DNA from: Anaerolineales bacterium
Lineage (GTDB): Bacteria > Chloroflexota > Anaerolineae > Anaerolineales > Villigracilaceae
DNA: 64,000 nucleotides
NCBI GenBank assembly: GCA_016932715.1
Contig: JAFGCG010000084.1
Coordinates: 1 to 64,000, forward strand
Reading direction: 5' to 3'
Shown here piece by piece: positions 40,498 to 52,441 of this stretch (the stretch's first letter is position 1; each line of letters starts with the position of its first letter). The notes under the pieces were generated by a model. The model worked only from the letters and a program-made list of their open reading frames with translations, was not told where the DNA came from and searched no databases. The position numbers and the translations under genes are program-made.

Positions 40498-41382
40498 CTA
40501 ATCTTCGCCACTAACCCGGCGGAGTTTCTTCATCGAAGGCTGTTCGCTCTCATAGACCCTCTTCACTCCATCGCCCAGCGCAACCTCAGAGACGCGAATG
40601 TACTTGACCAGCGTCTCGAATCCCCAGGGCTCCACAGAGGCAGCCTGGTCACTGCCCCACATAGCGCGATTGAGGGTCAGGTGTCGTTCCAGCATGCAGG
40701 CGCCCAGGGCAACCGCAACCGCCGACGGGACGAGTCCAACCTCATGGCCCGAATAGCCGATGGGAATATTGGGGAACTCACGACGGAGAGTCTCGATCAT
40801 CTTGAGATTCAGCTCTCCCGGCTCGCACGGATAGGTGCTGGTGCAATGCATCAAGACCAGGTCTTTTTCGCCAGCGGTCTGCACGCCTTTTCTGATCTGC
40901 TCCATCGTGGACATCCCTGTCGATAAAATGACCGGTTTGCCGGTCGCCCGGGCTTTGCGGATCAAGCCGACGTCTGTGAGGGAGGCGGAGGGAATCTTAT
41001 ACGCCGGCGTCTCGAACTTCTCCATGAACTCCACGGAAGGTTCATCCCACACCGAAACCAGCCAGGTAATGCCCCTCTGCTTGCAGTATTTCTCGATCTC
41101 GCAATATTGCTCTTCGCTGAACTCGACCTTGTACCGATATTCCAGATAAGTAATGTAACCCCAGGGCGTCTCACGCATCTGTGCCTGCTGATCGGCCGGC
41201 GTGGCAATCTCAGGTGTGCGTTTCTGGAACTTGACGGCATCCACGCCAGCGTGCACCGCAGCATCGATCATCTGCCTGGCGACTTCCAGGTCGCCGTTGT
41301 GATTGATCCCGATCTCCGCGATGACATAGGCCGGATGACCATCACCCACCATGCGATTTCCAATTCTTATTTCACGAGTCAT
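40498..41382 (-). CDS. neuB: N-acetylneuraminate synthase family protein (NeuB-like, short form)
   Basis: YVIAEIGINHNGDLEVARQMIDAAVHAGVDAVKFQKRTPE...STGMSTMEQI; ends SMKKLRRVSGED*, where a C-terminal SAF domain usually follows. Confidence 0.9.
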   Translation of the reverse strand: MTREIRIGNRMVGDGHPAYVIAEIGINHNGDLEVARQMIDAAVHAGVDAVKFQKRTPEIATPADQQAQMRETPWGYITYLEYRYKVEFSEEQYCEIEKYCKQRGITWLVSVWDEPSVEFMEKFETPAYKIPSASLTDVGLIRKARATGKPVILSTGMSTMEQIRKGVQTAGEKDLVLMHCTSTYPCEPGELNLKMIETLRREFPNIPIGYSGHEVGLVPSAVAVALGACMLERHLTLNRAMWGSDQAASVEPWGFETLVKYIRVSEVALGDGVKRVYESEQPSMKKLRRVSGED

Positions 41383-41415
41383 GTAGTCTCTCCAATTTTG
41401 AATTCATTGCCGGTT

Positions 41416-43035
41416 TCACTGCGGCAGCGACAAATCTGTAACTTCGATAAAGTCAAAGGGTTCCCCCCAGGTGGAATAATAATGCCGATCCGGGATAAGC
41501 GCATCTTCATTGCCGAAGAACCGGCCGAGGACTACCCGAAAGGAATTGACCGGCGAGATGGATGGGTACAACGAGGTGTAATCCTGGTCCGGGAAATAAT
41601 AGGCGTTCAAAATACCGAAGCGCTCCGCCGGCAATGTCTTTTTCAGCGTTCCCTGGTGCAGACGGGAGCCCGGACCATGGTCACCCTGAAGGATAATGAT
41701 CGGCGCGGTCTCTGATGCTGCCAGGATGGCATCCACGGTATTAAGGACAATTGTATTGATGAACTGAATTTGCCCGCGGTACCCTGTAACATATTCTTCA
41801 CGTGAATGGTTTTTGATGTAGTTGTTGCCGTCTGCCAGCTTGAAAGGCTCCTTGTGAGCGAGAGCCTCGCCATTTTCGCCAAAAACGAACGGCGGATGCG
41901 GGGCAATGATGTGGGCGTAGACGAAGTAATCGCCGTCCAGTGTCGGAACTTCCTTCAGCCGAGCAAACGTGGAGAGGATCTGGCTGCGATGGGTATCGTA
42001 GGGCATCTCGATGAATACCCGGTTGAAGAACGGGACCTCCAGCAGGACCCGCGCCAGGGTCCGGTCGATCACGATGCTCTCGAAGGGAGTTACCGGATAG
42101 GCAAGCCGGCTGTCATCGTAATAGATCTCCGCGTTGGAGATCGTTGCATTATATGCATTGCGAAAGGAAACCAGTTCATATCCATTCCGCGCCAGTATAG
42201 TGCGGACGTTACTCTTCTCAAGGACCTCGACCAACGCTTCCCGATTTTCCAGATGTATACCAGCCTCTTCGAAGGATTGCACATACTCCATGTTGAGCGA
42301 AGAACTTAACGATAACAATGTTTGTACATAATTGCTGGAGGACTCCTCCGCAATATAAAAGCCTCTGGCTGCCAAAGCATTCAGGAAATCCGAATTATCG
42401 AAATCGTAGAGTGCCTGCAGAATATCCTTTCTACCGTACCCGTCAAGAATAATGTAATAGATATCCGGGCGCGGCTCGGTCGACGCGACCACCGCCACCG
42501 GCGCGGGAGGGTCCCGGGTTAAAGAAATACCGTTTTCAAGCAGGTGCGCCCCCACCGGGATGCCCGATTTCAGCAGGAGAAGGACACTCAGCAGATTGAA
42601 ATACAGGTTTATGGAGGCAATATTCCTGATCCGCTTTTGTACAAGCCAAATCCAGAGGATCATACATGCAGAGACAAGTACCAGGATCAGCAGGTCTGCC
42701 CGGAGCGGTCCCAGCCCAAGACGTTCGGCGGTCCCGTCCGACAGATCCCCAAAGAGAAAGAACAGAAAAATGAATAATGAAGCCACCGGGCTGGCTTTTT
42801 GCAGATCGCGTACAAGGAGATATGCCAATCCAAGAACAAGGATTCCGAAAAGCAGGGACACGCCAATCGAACGGATGGCTTCCGAGAAATACACTTCCGT
42901 TTCATTGATCAAGTACAAATGCAGGATCGGCTGCATTGCAAGCAGGAACGGGGCAAACAACCCTCGTTCAAAGAACCGGGACGAGCCCTGGATCAACGAT
43001 CGTTTGGCTTTGCGTTTCTCTAACACCGTCTGCAT
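41416..43035 (-). CDS. Membrane sulfatase-like/LTA synthase-type protein
   Basis: N-terminal TM region; PDIYYIILDGYGRKDIL...IILQGDHGPGSR. Confidence 0.8.
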   Translation of the reverse strand: MQTVLEKRKAKRSLIQGSSRFFERGLFAPFLLAMQPILHLYLINETEVYFSEAIRSIGVSLLFGILVLGLAYLLVRDLQKASPVASLFIFLFFLFGDLSDGTAERLGLGPLRADLLILVLVSACMILWIWLVQKRIRNIASINLYFNLLSVLLLLKSGIPVGAHLLENGISLTRDPPAPVAVVASTEPRPDIYYIILDGYGRKDILQALYDFDNSDFLNALAARGFYIAEESSSNYVQTLLSLSSSLNMEYVQSFEEAGIHLENREALVEVLEKSNVRTILARNGYELVSFRNAYNATISNAEIYYDDSRLAYPVTPFESIVIDRTLARVLLEVPFFNRVFIEMPYDTHRSQILSTFARLKEVPTLDGDYFVYAHIIAPHPPFVFGENGEALAHKEPFKLADGNNYIKNHSREEYVTGYRGQIQFINTIVLNTVDAILAASETAPIIILQGDHGPGSRLHQGTLKKTLPAERFGILNAYYFPDQDYTSLYPSISPVNSFRVVLGRFFGNEDALIPDRHYYSTWGEPFDFIEVTDLSLPQ

Positions 43036-43065
43036 CTGAAATCCATCATGCTACAAAACAACTGC

Positions 43066-44283
43066 TTACTTTCTGCTCAGCAATAGATCAATGAGTTCTC
43101 GCACTGCGCCATGTCCACCTGCTTTGCTCAGAACAAAGTCGGCAGCCCGCAGGACCTCCGGATACGCGTCGGCGACCGCGACGGACCAGCCTGCAACTTC
43201 GAAACAGGGCAGGTCGTTGAGATCATTGCCCACATAGATGACATTCTCCGCTTTGACATTTCTCTGTTCCAGGACTTCACGCATCACGCGCCCCTTATCG
43301 TGGACCCCGACCCCATGGATTGCCTCTACCCCCATTTTTTTCGCGCGCGCCGCCACGACCGGGTCCACCTCCGAGGACAGGATCAGCAGCTCCATGCCGG
43401 TCGTGCGCAGTTCCTTCACACGGATGCTGTCGCTGCGAAACGCGGCAACGGATTCCCGGCCGTCGCGATCGACCCAGACGCGGTTATCGGTGAGGACCCC
43501 GTCGAAGTCACAGATGACCAAATCAACTTTCCCGGGCATGGGGCGTTTCGTTCCACCGGGTGTGACCATCGCAAGCCCGCTGTACACCAGCGCTTCATAC
43601 TTTGCCCAATCCGATAAATTATCGATATCCACCGTGTAATGCGGATCGATCACCAGCGGATAGATCACATCCCCTGTCAGCGATTTTTTCTGCCTGATCG
43701 TCGAAACGCGGATGACGTCGATGTGCCCGGTCTGCCAGTAGACGGGCGGCAGGATCTGGCGCGGCGCGTTGTACGGCTCGGCGATCCCTTCCACCGCAAG
43801 CAGCGGCTTCATTGGCTGGCCTTCCCCTGCCAAGCGCCACATCTTGTGCGGGTTTTGCCCCGCCGGGACCACACCGCGCACACAGTCGGCATCCGGGTGC
43901 TCCAGCAGGATTTTGACCGCCTCGTCCACGCAGCCTTTCGGACGGATCGGCGAAGTCGGCCGCAGCTGGACGAGGACCTCGGGCTGATAACCTTCCTGCT
44001 CTTCCAGCCAGGTCAGGGCATGTTCAAAAAGAGGTAAATCGAGTGAGTTGTCCTGCGCCAGCTCAGAGGGCCGCAGGAAGGGAGTCTCCGCACCATATTC
44101 ACGGGCGACAGCCGCGATCTCAGGGTCATCCGTCGAGACGATCACACGCGTCACGGAGGAGGATTGTTTTGCTGCCGCAATGCTCCAGGCGAGGAGTGGG
44201 TAACCCGCGAAGGTACGGATGTTCTTGTGCGGGATCCCCTTCGAGCCGCCGCGGGCAGGGATGAGAGCCAGTGTTTCAGTCAT
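43066..44283 (-). CDS. neuA: Acylneuraminate cytidylyltransferase fused to KdsC-like HAD phosphatase
   Basis: LALIPARGGSKGIPHKNI...QLRPTSPIRPKG (NeuA) followed by DLVICDFDGVLTDNRVWVDRDG...GNDLNDLPCFEVAGWSVAVADA (HAD). Confidence 0.93.
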   Translation of the reverse strand: MTETLALIPARGGSKGIPHKNIRTFAGYPLLAWSIAAAKQSSSVTRVIVSTDDPEIAAVAREYGAETPFLRPSELAQDNSLDLPLFEHALTWLEEQEGYQPEVLVQLRPTSPIRPKGCVDEAVKILLEHPDADCVRGVVPAGQNPHKMWRLAGEGQPMKPLLAVEGIAEPYNAPRQILPPVYWQTGHIDVIRVSTIRQKKSLTGDVIYPLVIDPHYTVDIDNLSDWAKYEALVYSGLAMVTPGGTKRPMPGKVDLVICDFDGVLTDNRVWVDRDGRESVAAFRSDSIRVKELRTTGMELLILSSEVDPVVAARAKKMGVEAIHGVGVHDKGRVMREVLEQRNVKAENVIYVGNDLNDLPCFEVAGWSVAVADAYPEVLRAADFVLSKAGGHGAVRELIDLLLSRK

Positions 44284-44288
44284 AATCA

Positions 44289-44340
44289 GACCACGGACCA
44301 CCGACGACGGACCACGGTCTGTGGTCTACCGTCTACGGTC
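44289..44340. repeat. Degenerate 7-bp tandem repeat (ACCACGG/TCTACGG)n
   Basis: accacgg|accaccg|acgacgg|accacgg|tctgtgg|tctaccg|tctacgg between neuA and the SDR gene. Confidence 0.85.
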
Positions 44341-44344
44341 GAAT

Positions 44345-45172
44345 CTACCACGCCGTCCAGCCTCCATCCACCACGACGTTGTTCCCGGTCATGTAGGAGG
44401 AGGCGTCCGAGGCGAGGAACAAAAGGGCGCCGTTCATTTCATCCTTCTTTGCCATGCGTCCCAGGATCGTCTTGGCGGAATAATTTTTGACGAAATATTC
44501 TTCGTGGTTGTTGAACACGCCGCCGGGCGTGAGCGCATTGACGCGGATCTCCGTCCCGGCATAATATGCGGCGAGATATTTGGTGAAACCCAGCACGCCA
44601 GCCTTGGTCACCGTGTAATAAATCGGCTTGAACGCTACCCGCTTGCCCTCTTTGATGTAAATGCGCTGGTCAGGACCGTTCAGGCCGTAGGTCGAGCAGA
44701 TATTGATGACACTCCCTTTTTTGCCCTGTTGGATCATCGGTTTGACACATGCCTGCGTCATCATGAACATGCCGGTCAGGTTCACGTTCAACGCCGAGTT
44801 CCACAGATCGAGCGGATAGTCTTCGAATGCACCGGGCGTGATGCCCTTGTTCATTGCATCCGGGTCGAACTTGGGGTCAAGCGCCGCGCTGTTGACGAGC
44901 ACATCCAGCCGATCAAAAGCCGATAAAATCTTCTCGACCGCCGCATGAACAGAATCAGGCTGGGTAATGTCGGTAGGCAGCGCCAGGGCTTTGTATCCAC
45001 CCTTCGTGAGCGCATCCGCTGCGGCTTGCGAAGCAGAAGCGTTCAAATCCACAATAGCCACTGCCGCACCCGCTTCCGCGAGCGTCCTGCAAAATTCTGC
45101 GCCCAGTAATCCCACCCCGCCTGTCACAACGGCTACTCGTCCGGTCAGATCGAATTTTTCCTGAATAGTCAT
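44345..45172 (-). CDS. SDR family oxidoreductase
   Basis: GRVAVVTGGVGLLGAEFCRTLAEAGA...YYTVTKAGVLGFTKYLA. Confidence 0.92.
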   Translation of the reverse strand: MTIQEKFDLTGRVAVVTGGVGLLGAEFCRTLAEAGAAVAIVDLNASASQAAADALTKGGYKALALPTDITQPDSVHAAVEKILSAFDRLDVLVNSAALDPKFDPDAMNKGITPGAFEDYPLDLWNSALNVNLTGMFMMTQACVKPMIQQGKKGSVINICSTYGLNGPDQRIYIKEGKRVAFKPIYYTVTKAGVLGFTKYLAAYYAGTEIRVNALTPGGVFNNHEEYFVKNYSAKTILGRMAKKDEMNGALLFLASDASSYMTGNNVVVDGGWTAW

Positions 45173-45204
45173 ACCTTCCTTGTTGCGCAAGCTGGCAGCT
45201 TGCG

Positions 45205-46815
45205 TTATGGTTTTGCCGTGTAGATCGAATCACCGGCGGACTTGTGAGCAAGATACAAGCCTTCGGTCAGTGCCGGCACGTCTCCCGCAACATTATCGCC
45301 GTCGTCGAAGAGCGCCAGCACAGCCTCGCCGTTGTTGATCCTCGTCCGCATCACAGCCAGTCCCTTCTCGAAATCCGCGCGCTCCTGAGCAGTCGCCGAG
45401 TCGAAGCGGTCGGGCAGGACGTAACAACCCCGGCCTGTGTACAGATAAACCGCAGCCGGTTCGTTGGTGAAGATCATGATGTCCGCAGGCAGTTCGCGCA
45501 GAAATGCCATTGCCTTCGAATCGTACCATTGGAAGGATGCGTATCCGAGCCCGCTCCTCGCCCAGGTATTGACCGTCATGGATTGTTTATAGATCGAAAC
45601 GCCGAGCAGCAGTACAGCCAGCACGATCGCAGCTTCACGGCGCCTGTTCCATAGCCAAACTCCGGACAGGACCAGCAGGATCAATAACGAAACCAGGACC
45701 GGCGAAAGGATACGCAGCTTGAACTTGGTCGCGGCGTCGAACATCAGCATGGATGAGATGATCGAGGCGAGATAGGCAAAGAGATACAAACCTGTGGTAA
45801 ATGAGATCACTTCCCGCGGTTCTGCCCCCCCTTTCCCACTCGCGCTGAGCGGAGCGCCAGCGGAGACGAAGCGGGGAGAGGGTCCGGGGGTGAGGGGTCT
45901 CGATATATATTTCCAGCCTTTCACAACAACCCAAACCAGCACCGCGCCCAGCACCAGGGCGATAAGTCCTTCGATCAAACCATCCTGTCTGACGATTGCC
46001 CGCCGCCAGGGTTCGATCGGGACAAAGAACTCCGAAAATACGCGCAGGCCCGGATCGATGTTCTCAGACGTGAGCGGATGCCACGCAAACGCACGGTTGG
46101 TGGCATTCCCGGCGACGAGCCGGTTACGGATGGACCAGCCAAGCGCCCAGGGAATCACACTGGCAAGAAAGATTCCCGCGCTGACCAGTCTTTTTTTCCA
46201 ATCAGTGTGCAGGATCAGGAGCGCGACGATGAACGCTGCCACCAGCGCCAGCCCGGCATAACGCGTCAGGTACGCCAGGCCAACAAAGATCCCGCAGGCG
46301 ACGAGCCACCACCAGTGATGAGCACGCTCGAAATACAGGTCGAACGCCCAGAAGGCAAGCAGGGAGAGAAAAATAAATAACGGCTCGCTCATCGTCACGG
46401 CATGGACCTGGAACATCTCGCCGCTCGCAGCGAACAGGGCTGCCAGGACCAGTCCCGCCATGAGCGAGCGGGTCATCCGCCAGCCCAGGATGCCAAGCAG
46501 CCCCGCATTCAAACCGAAGAGCAGGGCATTGACCCAGCGCGCCGCGCGCAGTGGGTCGATGCCGAAGAAGCCAAAGAACGCCAGGACGGAGGGAAAAGCG
46601 GGAGGGAAATGCGTCACAGGCTGGTTGGATGCCAGCCAGGCTTCGCGGTAACCATCCCCCGCCACCAGGCTGCGCGCGCCGGCGATATAGGCGATCGAGT
46701 CGTCAGATAAGCCAAGTCCATCGGGAGTCGTTTTGATGATCAGAACCATCCCGAGGAGGGCGATCAGCCCGAGGGCAAGAAAGGAAGCGAAGCGTGGGGA
46801 AACGCGAATGGTCAT
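45205..46815 (-). CDS. Multi-TM glycosyltransferase (ArnT/GT39-like)
   Basis: SIAYIAGARSLVAGDGYREAW...FPPAFPSVLAFFGFFGIDPLRAARWVNALLFGL; many TM helices. Confidence 0.82.
   Translation of the reverse strand: MTIRVSPRFASFLALGLIALLGMVLIIKTTPDGLGLSDDSIAYIAGARSLVAGDGYREAWLASNQPVTHFPPAFPSVLAFFGFFGIDPLRAARWVNALLFGLNAGLLGILGWRMTRSLMAGLVLAALFAASGEMFQVHAVTMSEPLFIFLSLLAFWAFDLYFERAHHWWWLVACGIFVGLAYLTRYAGLALVAAFIVALLILHTDWKKRLVSAGIFLASVIPWALGWSIRNRLVAGNATNRAFAWHPLTSENIDPGLRVFSEFFVPIEPWRRAIVRQDGLIEGLIALVLGAVLVWVVVKGWKYISRPLTPGPSPRFVSAGAPLSASGKGGAEPREVISFTTGLYLFAYLASIISSMLMFDAATKFKLRILSPVLVSLLILLVLSGVWLWNRRREAAIVLAVLLLGVSIYKQSMTVNTWARSGLGYASFQWYDSKAMAFLRELPADIMIFTNEPAAVYLYTGRGCYVLPDRFDSATAQERADFEKGLAVMRTRINNGEAVLALFDDGDNVAGDVPALTEGLYLAHKSAGDSIYTAKP
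45826..45903. repeat. Palindromic element in frame in the GT39-like gene
   Basis: Encodes RPLTPGPSPRFVSAGAPLSASGKGGAEPRE; combines the PxPSP-type and GCGCTGAGCGGAGCG elements. Confidence 0.8.
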
Positions 46816-46840
46816 GAGGAAATACTAAACAGTCACTGAG

Positions 46841-46910
46841 ACCAGTAGACAGGTACACAAGTAGACGCGTATCCACTTGTGTACTTTTCTACCTGTGTGC
46901 CTGTGTACCC
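46841..46910. repeat. Degenerate 8-bp tandem/inverted repeat (CCTGTGTA)n
   Basis: caggtacacaagtagac...cttgtgta|cttttcta|cctgtgtg|cctgtgta. Confidence 0.8.
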
Positions 46911-46919
46911 ATTCCTGAA

Positions 46920-48713
<1,794 letters not shown>

Positions 48714-48762
48714 TCAGCCGATGAATTTTGGAATTTACCCTTGATTATCCGTAGCAGGTGCC

Positions 48763-50277
48763 TCACTCGGAGGCTGGCATCAAGTCATTGCGAAGGAACA
48801 GCCGAAAATATTCCACATACAAGATCAGGGTGTAATTTTCCTGCAGATATGCCTCAAGGGCCGGGATTTCAAAGCGCGCCATGAGGACTTGTTCCGGCTG
48901 GTATGCGCGCATCGCGGCGAGGATGTCTTCGTCTGTCAGGGCGCCGGTCGCCAATCGTTTGCTGGAGAACGTCGCCAGGTTCGGAGGGACAGGCCGCTGA
49001 ACGCGAAAAGCATACATGGGCATATCGGTCACGATCCAGTTCGTCTGATCGATGTGCTCGTTCAGGGCGCGCAATACTTTCAGCTTTCCGGAAGTGGCTC
49101 GCAGGTTGAAGTCGCTGAGGCGCGGGCTGTCCATTAGCTCTTTATCCAGCACCGGCAAATAGTGGCTGGATACCAGCACAAAACCGATCAGGGCGCTCAC
49201 TCCCAGGATGGTTTGGAGGCGAATCAGGTCAGAGGGGTGTCTCAGGCGGAGGAGAGCGAGAATCCCCTCCCCGACCGCCGCGGCAGCCAGCAGCGCGGCG
49301 GGAATCGTGACCAGCAGCTGGTGGTGATAAAAAACCGGTGAATAAAAACTGAACGAGGCATAAGCCAGCACAGACCATGCCAGCGGATACAAGCTCAGCC
49401 AGTTTCGCCTGTGGACGGCAAGCAGCGCGCCCAGCGCTGCCAGGAGCAGCAGCGGAACTGCAGCCTGCAGACGGGTATTGATGCTGTAGCCCTCGCCTTG
49501 CAGCCAGTCTGTCGTCGGCGCGGCAGCATGCGGGAAGATGATCGACCACACGTTTTGGGGACCGACCAGTACCAATCCAAGCAGGATCGTCAGGCCGGCG
49601 AAGCAGATGCTCCAGACCAATACCAGCCGCAGCATTTTCCAGGAGAACCCCTCATCTCTGCTATCGAAATACACCCCCGCGGTGATGCCGATCAAAAAGA
49701 CAGGCACTAAAAGACCGGTGAAAAGTTTGATGAGCACCGAGAGCGCCAGCACAAAACCGGAAAGCGCCAGCCAGAGATTGTTCCTTTTGTGATGCCAGAG
49801 CGCCACAAACGCCAGCGAGGCGGCAGCCAGCGCAATGGAGGGCAGGCCGATCATGACGGACGTGCTCAACCTCAAATATTCCGGCAGCATGACCACCAGC
49901 GGCAAAAACAGGATCGCAGCCAGTTTTCCCCAGGCAAGCTGCAAAAATTGAGCACAAGACCAGACCAGCAGCGTGGCAAACAACAACACAAGTAAACGAG
50001 CCGGGTTTACCTCAAACCCTACAATACGAAACAGAAGTGCCAGCAGGTGTGTCAGCAGAGGCGGCTGGTCGCTGGACACCTCGCTGTACAAGGGGTGACC
50101 GAGCGTGACCAGCATCGAACGCATTAAATTCAAGCCTTCGTCCGAATCGAATTGCAGCTTTTCGCGAAAGGGATAATAGGAGAATACAAAAGCAAGGAAG
50201 ATCAGGGCGATAAGGACGGGCAAAAGAAGATCCCCTAATCTGCCCCACCGGGTTTTATGCAACGATTGAGTTTTCAT
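48763..50277 (-). CDS. Multi-TM glycosyltransferase (ArnT/GT39-like)
   Basis: DSDEGLNLMRSMLVTLGHPLYSEVSSDQPPLLTHLLALLFRIVGFEVNPARLL. Confidence 0.85.
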   Translation of the reverse strand: MKTQSLHKTRWGRLGDLLLPVLIALIFLAFVFSYYPFREKLQFDSDEGLNLMRSMLVTLGHPLYSEVSSDQPPLLTHLLALLFRIVGFEVNPARLLVLLFATLLVWSCAQFLQLAWGKLAAILFLPLVVMLPEYLRLSTSVMIGLPSIALAAASLAFVALWHHKRNNLWLALSGFVLALSVLIKLFTGLLVPVFLIGITAGVYFDSRDEGFSWKMLRLVLVWSICFAGLTILLGLVLVGPQNVWSIIFPHAAAPTTDWLQGEGYSINTRLQAAVPLLLLAALGALLAVHRRNWLSLYPLAWSVLAYASFSFYSPVFYHHQLLVTIPAALLAAAAVGEGILALLRLRHPSDLIRLQTILGVSALIGFVLVSSHYLPVLDKELMDSPRLSDFNLRATSGKLKVLRALNEHIDQTNWIVTDMPMYAFRVQRPVPPNLATFSSKRLATGALTDEDILAAMRAYQPEQVLMARFEIPALEAYLQENYTLILYVEYFRLFLRNDLMPASE

Positions 50278-50335
50278 GCTGAAAAAAATCCAAGGGCTCT
50301 GAAAAACAGAGCCAAGTGTACCATGTTACAATTTA

Positions 50336-52384
50336 ATGATGGAGTTTGGAATAATGAAGCAAACACTGCAAAAATTATTTAAAAACGAAACCTTCATCGC
50401 CGCTCTGCTCATCCTTCTTACCACTGTAATTACCTATGGGGTAAGCATCCCCAACCTTGGATACTATCATGATGACTGGTTTGTATTGTGGTCCGGTCAC
50501 GTGCGGGGCGCAGAGAGTCTCGGTCCCCTGTTTGCGACAGACCGCCCATTCATGGGCATCGTCTATTCCGTTGTCTATCGCCTCCTGGGGGATACAGTCG
50601 TCAACTGGCAATTGTACGCGCTGTTGTGGCGCTTCCTCGGCGGGCTGGCATTTTTCTGGATCCTGCGCCTGATCTGGCCCCAGCATAAATATCTGACAAC
50701 CCTGATGGCAGTGCTGTTCATCGTCTACCCGGGGTTTTTATCCCAACCCAACGCAAATACAAAACAGAACCACCTTTACGGATTTGGGACAGCACTTCTG
50801 TCCATTGCTCTGATGCTGCAAGCGCTGAAAACAAACAAGCAGGGCTGGAAGATCGCTTGCAGCCTCTTCTCCATCCTTCTGACCGCGAATTATCTGTTCA
50901 TCTACGAATACATGATCGGCTTCGAGGGTACGCGCCTGCTCCTGCTCGGGTACACCCTGTTCCAGGAGGGCTTCAAGAATATTCGTTCCCTGGTGCGAGA
51001 GATTCTCAAGAGGATCTGGCCCTACTGGGTCGTTACGGCAGGGTTTCTCTACTGGCGCGTGTTTCTTTTCGAAGGTTCCAGAAACGCGACAGATGTATCC
51101 GGTCTGGTACAAGGGTATTTCAGTAATTTTCGCTACATGGCTGTCCGATCGATCCTCGAAACGGCCAAGGATTTTCTGGATACATCCATCTTTGCCTGGT
51201 TCGTGCAGCCGTATCAGTTATCTTCCGGAGCTCCCTATTCGAATTTGACATACGCGCTGCTCGTTGCCGCGCTTGTGGCTGCGTTGGTTTTGCTCTATGC
51301 GTTCCTGTTCAAAAAATGGTGGGGAGCGGATTTGGAGGAGGCAGCAACTCCCCGGCTGATCAAAGATTTCGCCTGGCTCGGAGCCCTGGTGATTCTGTGC
51401 GCGATCGTGCCCGTCATCCTGTCAGACCGGCAGGTGGAACTGTACGATGCCTACAAGAGTTATGGCCTCCATCCAATTCCCGGAGTGATCCTGTTCGTCG
51501 TCGGCATCGTGCTGATGTTCCAGCCAAAATTCCGCAGACGGATTTTGATCGCTCTGGTCCTCATCTCGGTCGCGACCCAGATTTTGAATGCGGATTACTG
51601 GGAACGATATTGGGGCTTCCAACGCACGATGTGGTGGCAGATGAGCTGGCGCGCGCCGGACATTCTGGATGATACGCTGGTGATGGTATACAGCTCAGGA
51701 TATAACCCCGAGCAGGACTACGAGATCTGGGGACCTCTCAATCTGATCTACAATCCCAATCCCGCGCAGACGCCTGCAATCCAGGCGGAGGTCCTTAACT
51801 TCGATACGTCCTACAGCATTCTTAAGGGCGAAGTCCTTAATAATTATGTCCGTGACATCAGACTTCACAGGGATTTCAATAATCTGCTCCTGCTGACTGT
51901 GTCGCGTTACTCTTCCTGTGTCCATGTGATTGATGGACGCCTGCCTGTCTACTCCGCCAGGGAGCAGTTGTTGATCCAGCAGGTCGGAAAATACTCCCGC
52001 ATCGATCGCATCGTTCCGTCTGGAACCTCCCCCGTGCCGCCGGCCGCCCTCTTTGGCACGGAGCCCGAGCATGGCTGGTGCTATTACTATCAAAAAGCAT
52101 CCCTCGCCCGGCAAAATGGCGATTGGGAGGAAGTCGGTCGAATCTACGACCAGGTCCGTGAGCTGAACCTCGAAACAAGGGACAAGTCCGAAATGATTCC
52201 CTTCTTTGAGGCTTTGGTGAACCTGGGCAGGCTCGAGGATGCCGAAGCCCTGTTCAACAAAGAGATCAAAGGACAGTCAGAAATGCGCCTGCCGCTCTGC
52301 GCGACCCTGGCGAACGATCCGGGCTACCCGCCGGAATTTGGTTATGACTACGAAACGATCTATGAAATGCTGTGCAAGTCATGA
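50336..52384 (+). CDS. Large multi-TM protein, predicted glycosyltransferase-like
   Basis: 682 aa; LGYYHDDWFVLWSGHVRG periplasmic-loop motif plus many TMs; soluble C-terminal part. Confidence 0.7.
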   Translation: MMEFGIMKQTLQKLFKNETFIAALLILLTTVITYGVSIPNLGYYHDDWFVLWSGHVRGAESLGPLFATDRPFMGIVYSVVYRLLGDTVVNWQLYALLWRFLGGLAFFWILRLIWPQHKYLTTLMAVLFIVYPGFLSQPNANTKQNHLYGFGTALLSIALMLQALKTNKQGWKIACSLFSILLTANYLFIYEYMIGFEGTRLLLLGYTLFQEGFKNIRSLVREILKRIWPYWVVTAGFLYWRVFLFEGSRNATDVSGLVQGYFSNFRYMAVRSILETAKDFLDTSIFAWFVQPYQLSSGAPYSNLTYALLVAALVAALVLLYAFLFKKWWGADLEEAATPRLIKDFAWLGALVILCAIVPVILSDRQVELYDAYKSYGLHPIPGVILFVVGIVLMFQPKFRRRILIALVLISVATQILNADYWERYWGFQRTMWWQMSWRAPDILDDTLVMVYSSGYNPEQDYEIWGPLNLIYNPNPAQTPAIQAEVLNFDTSYSILKGEVLNNYVRDIRLHRDFNNLLLLTVSRYSSCVHVIDGRLPVYSAREQLLIQQVGKYSRIDRIVPSGTSPVPPAALFGTEPEHGWCYYYQKASLARQNGDWEEVGRIYDQVRELNLETRDKSEMIPFFEALVNLGRLEDAEALFNKEIKGQSEMRLPLCATLANDPGYPPEFGYDYETIYEMLCKS

Positions 52385-52441
52385 GGGTGGGAGACTGTCT
52401 TCCATAGCGGGAGCAGGCTGAGGTCCGCGCGCGCGGGTGGC

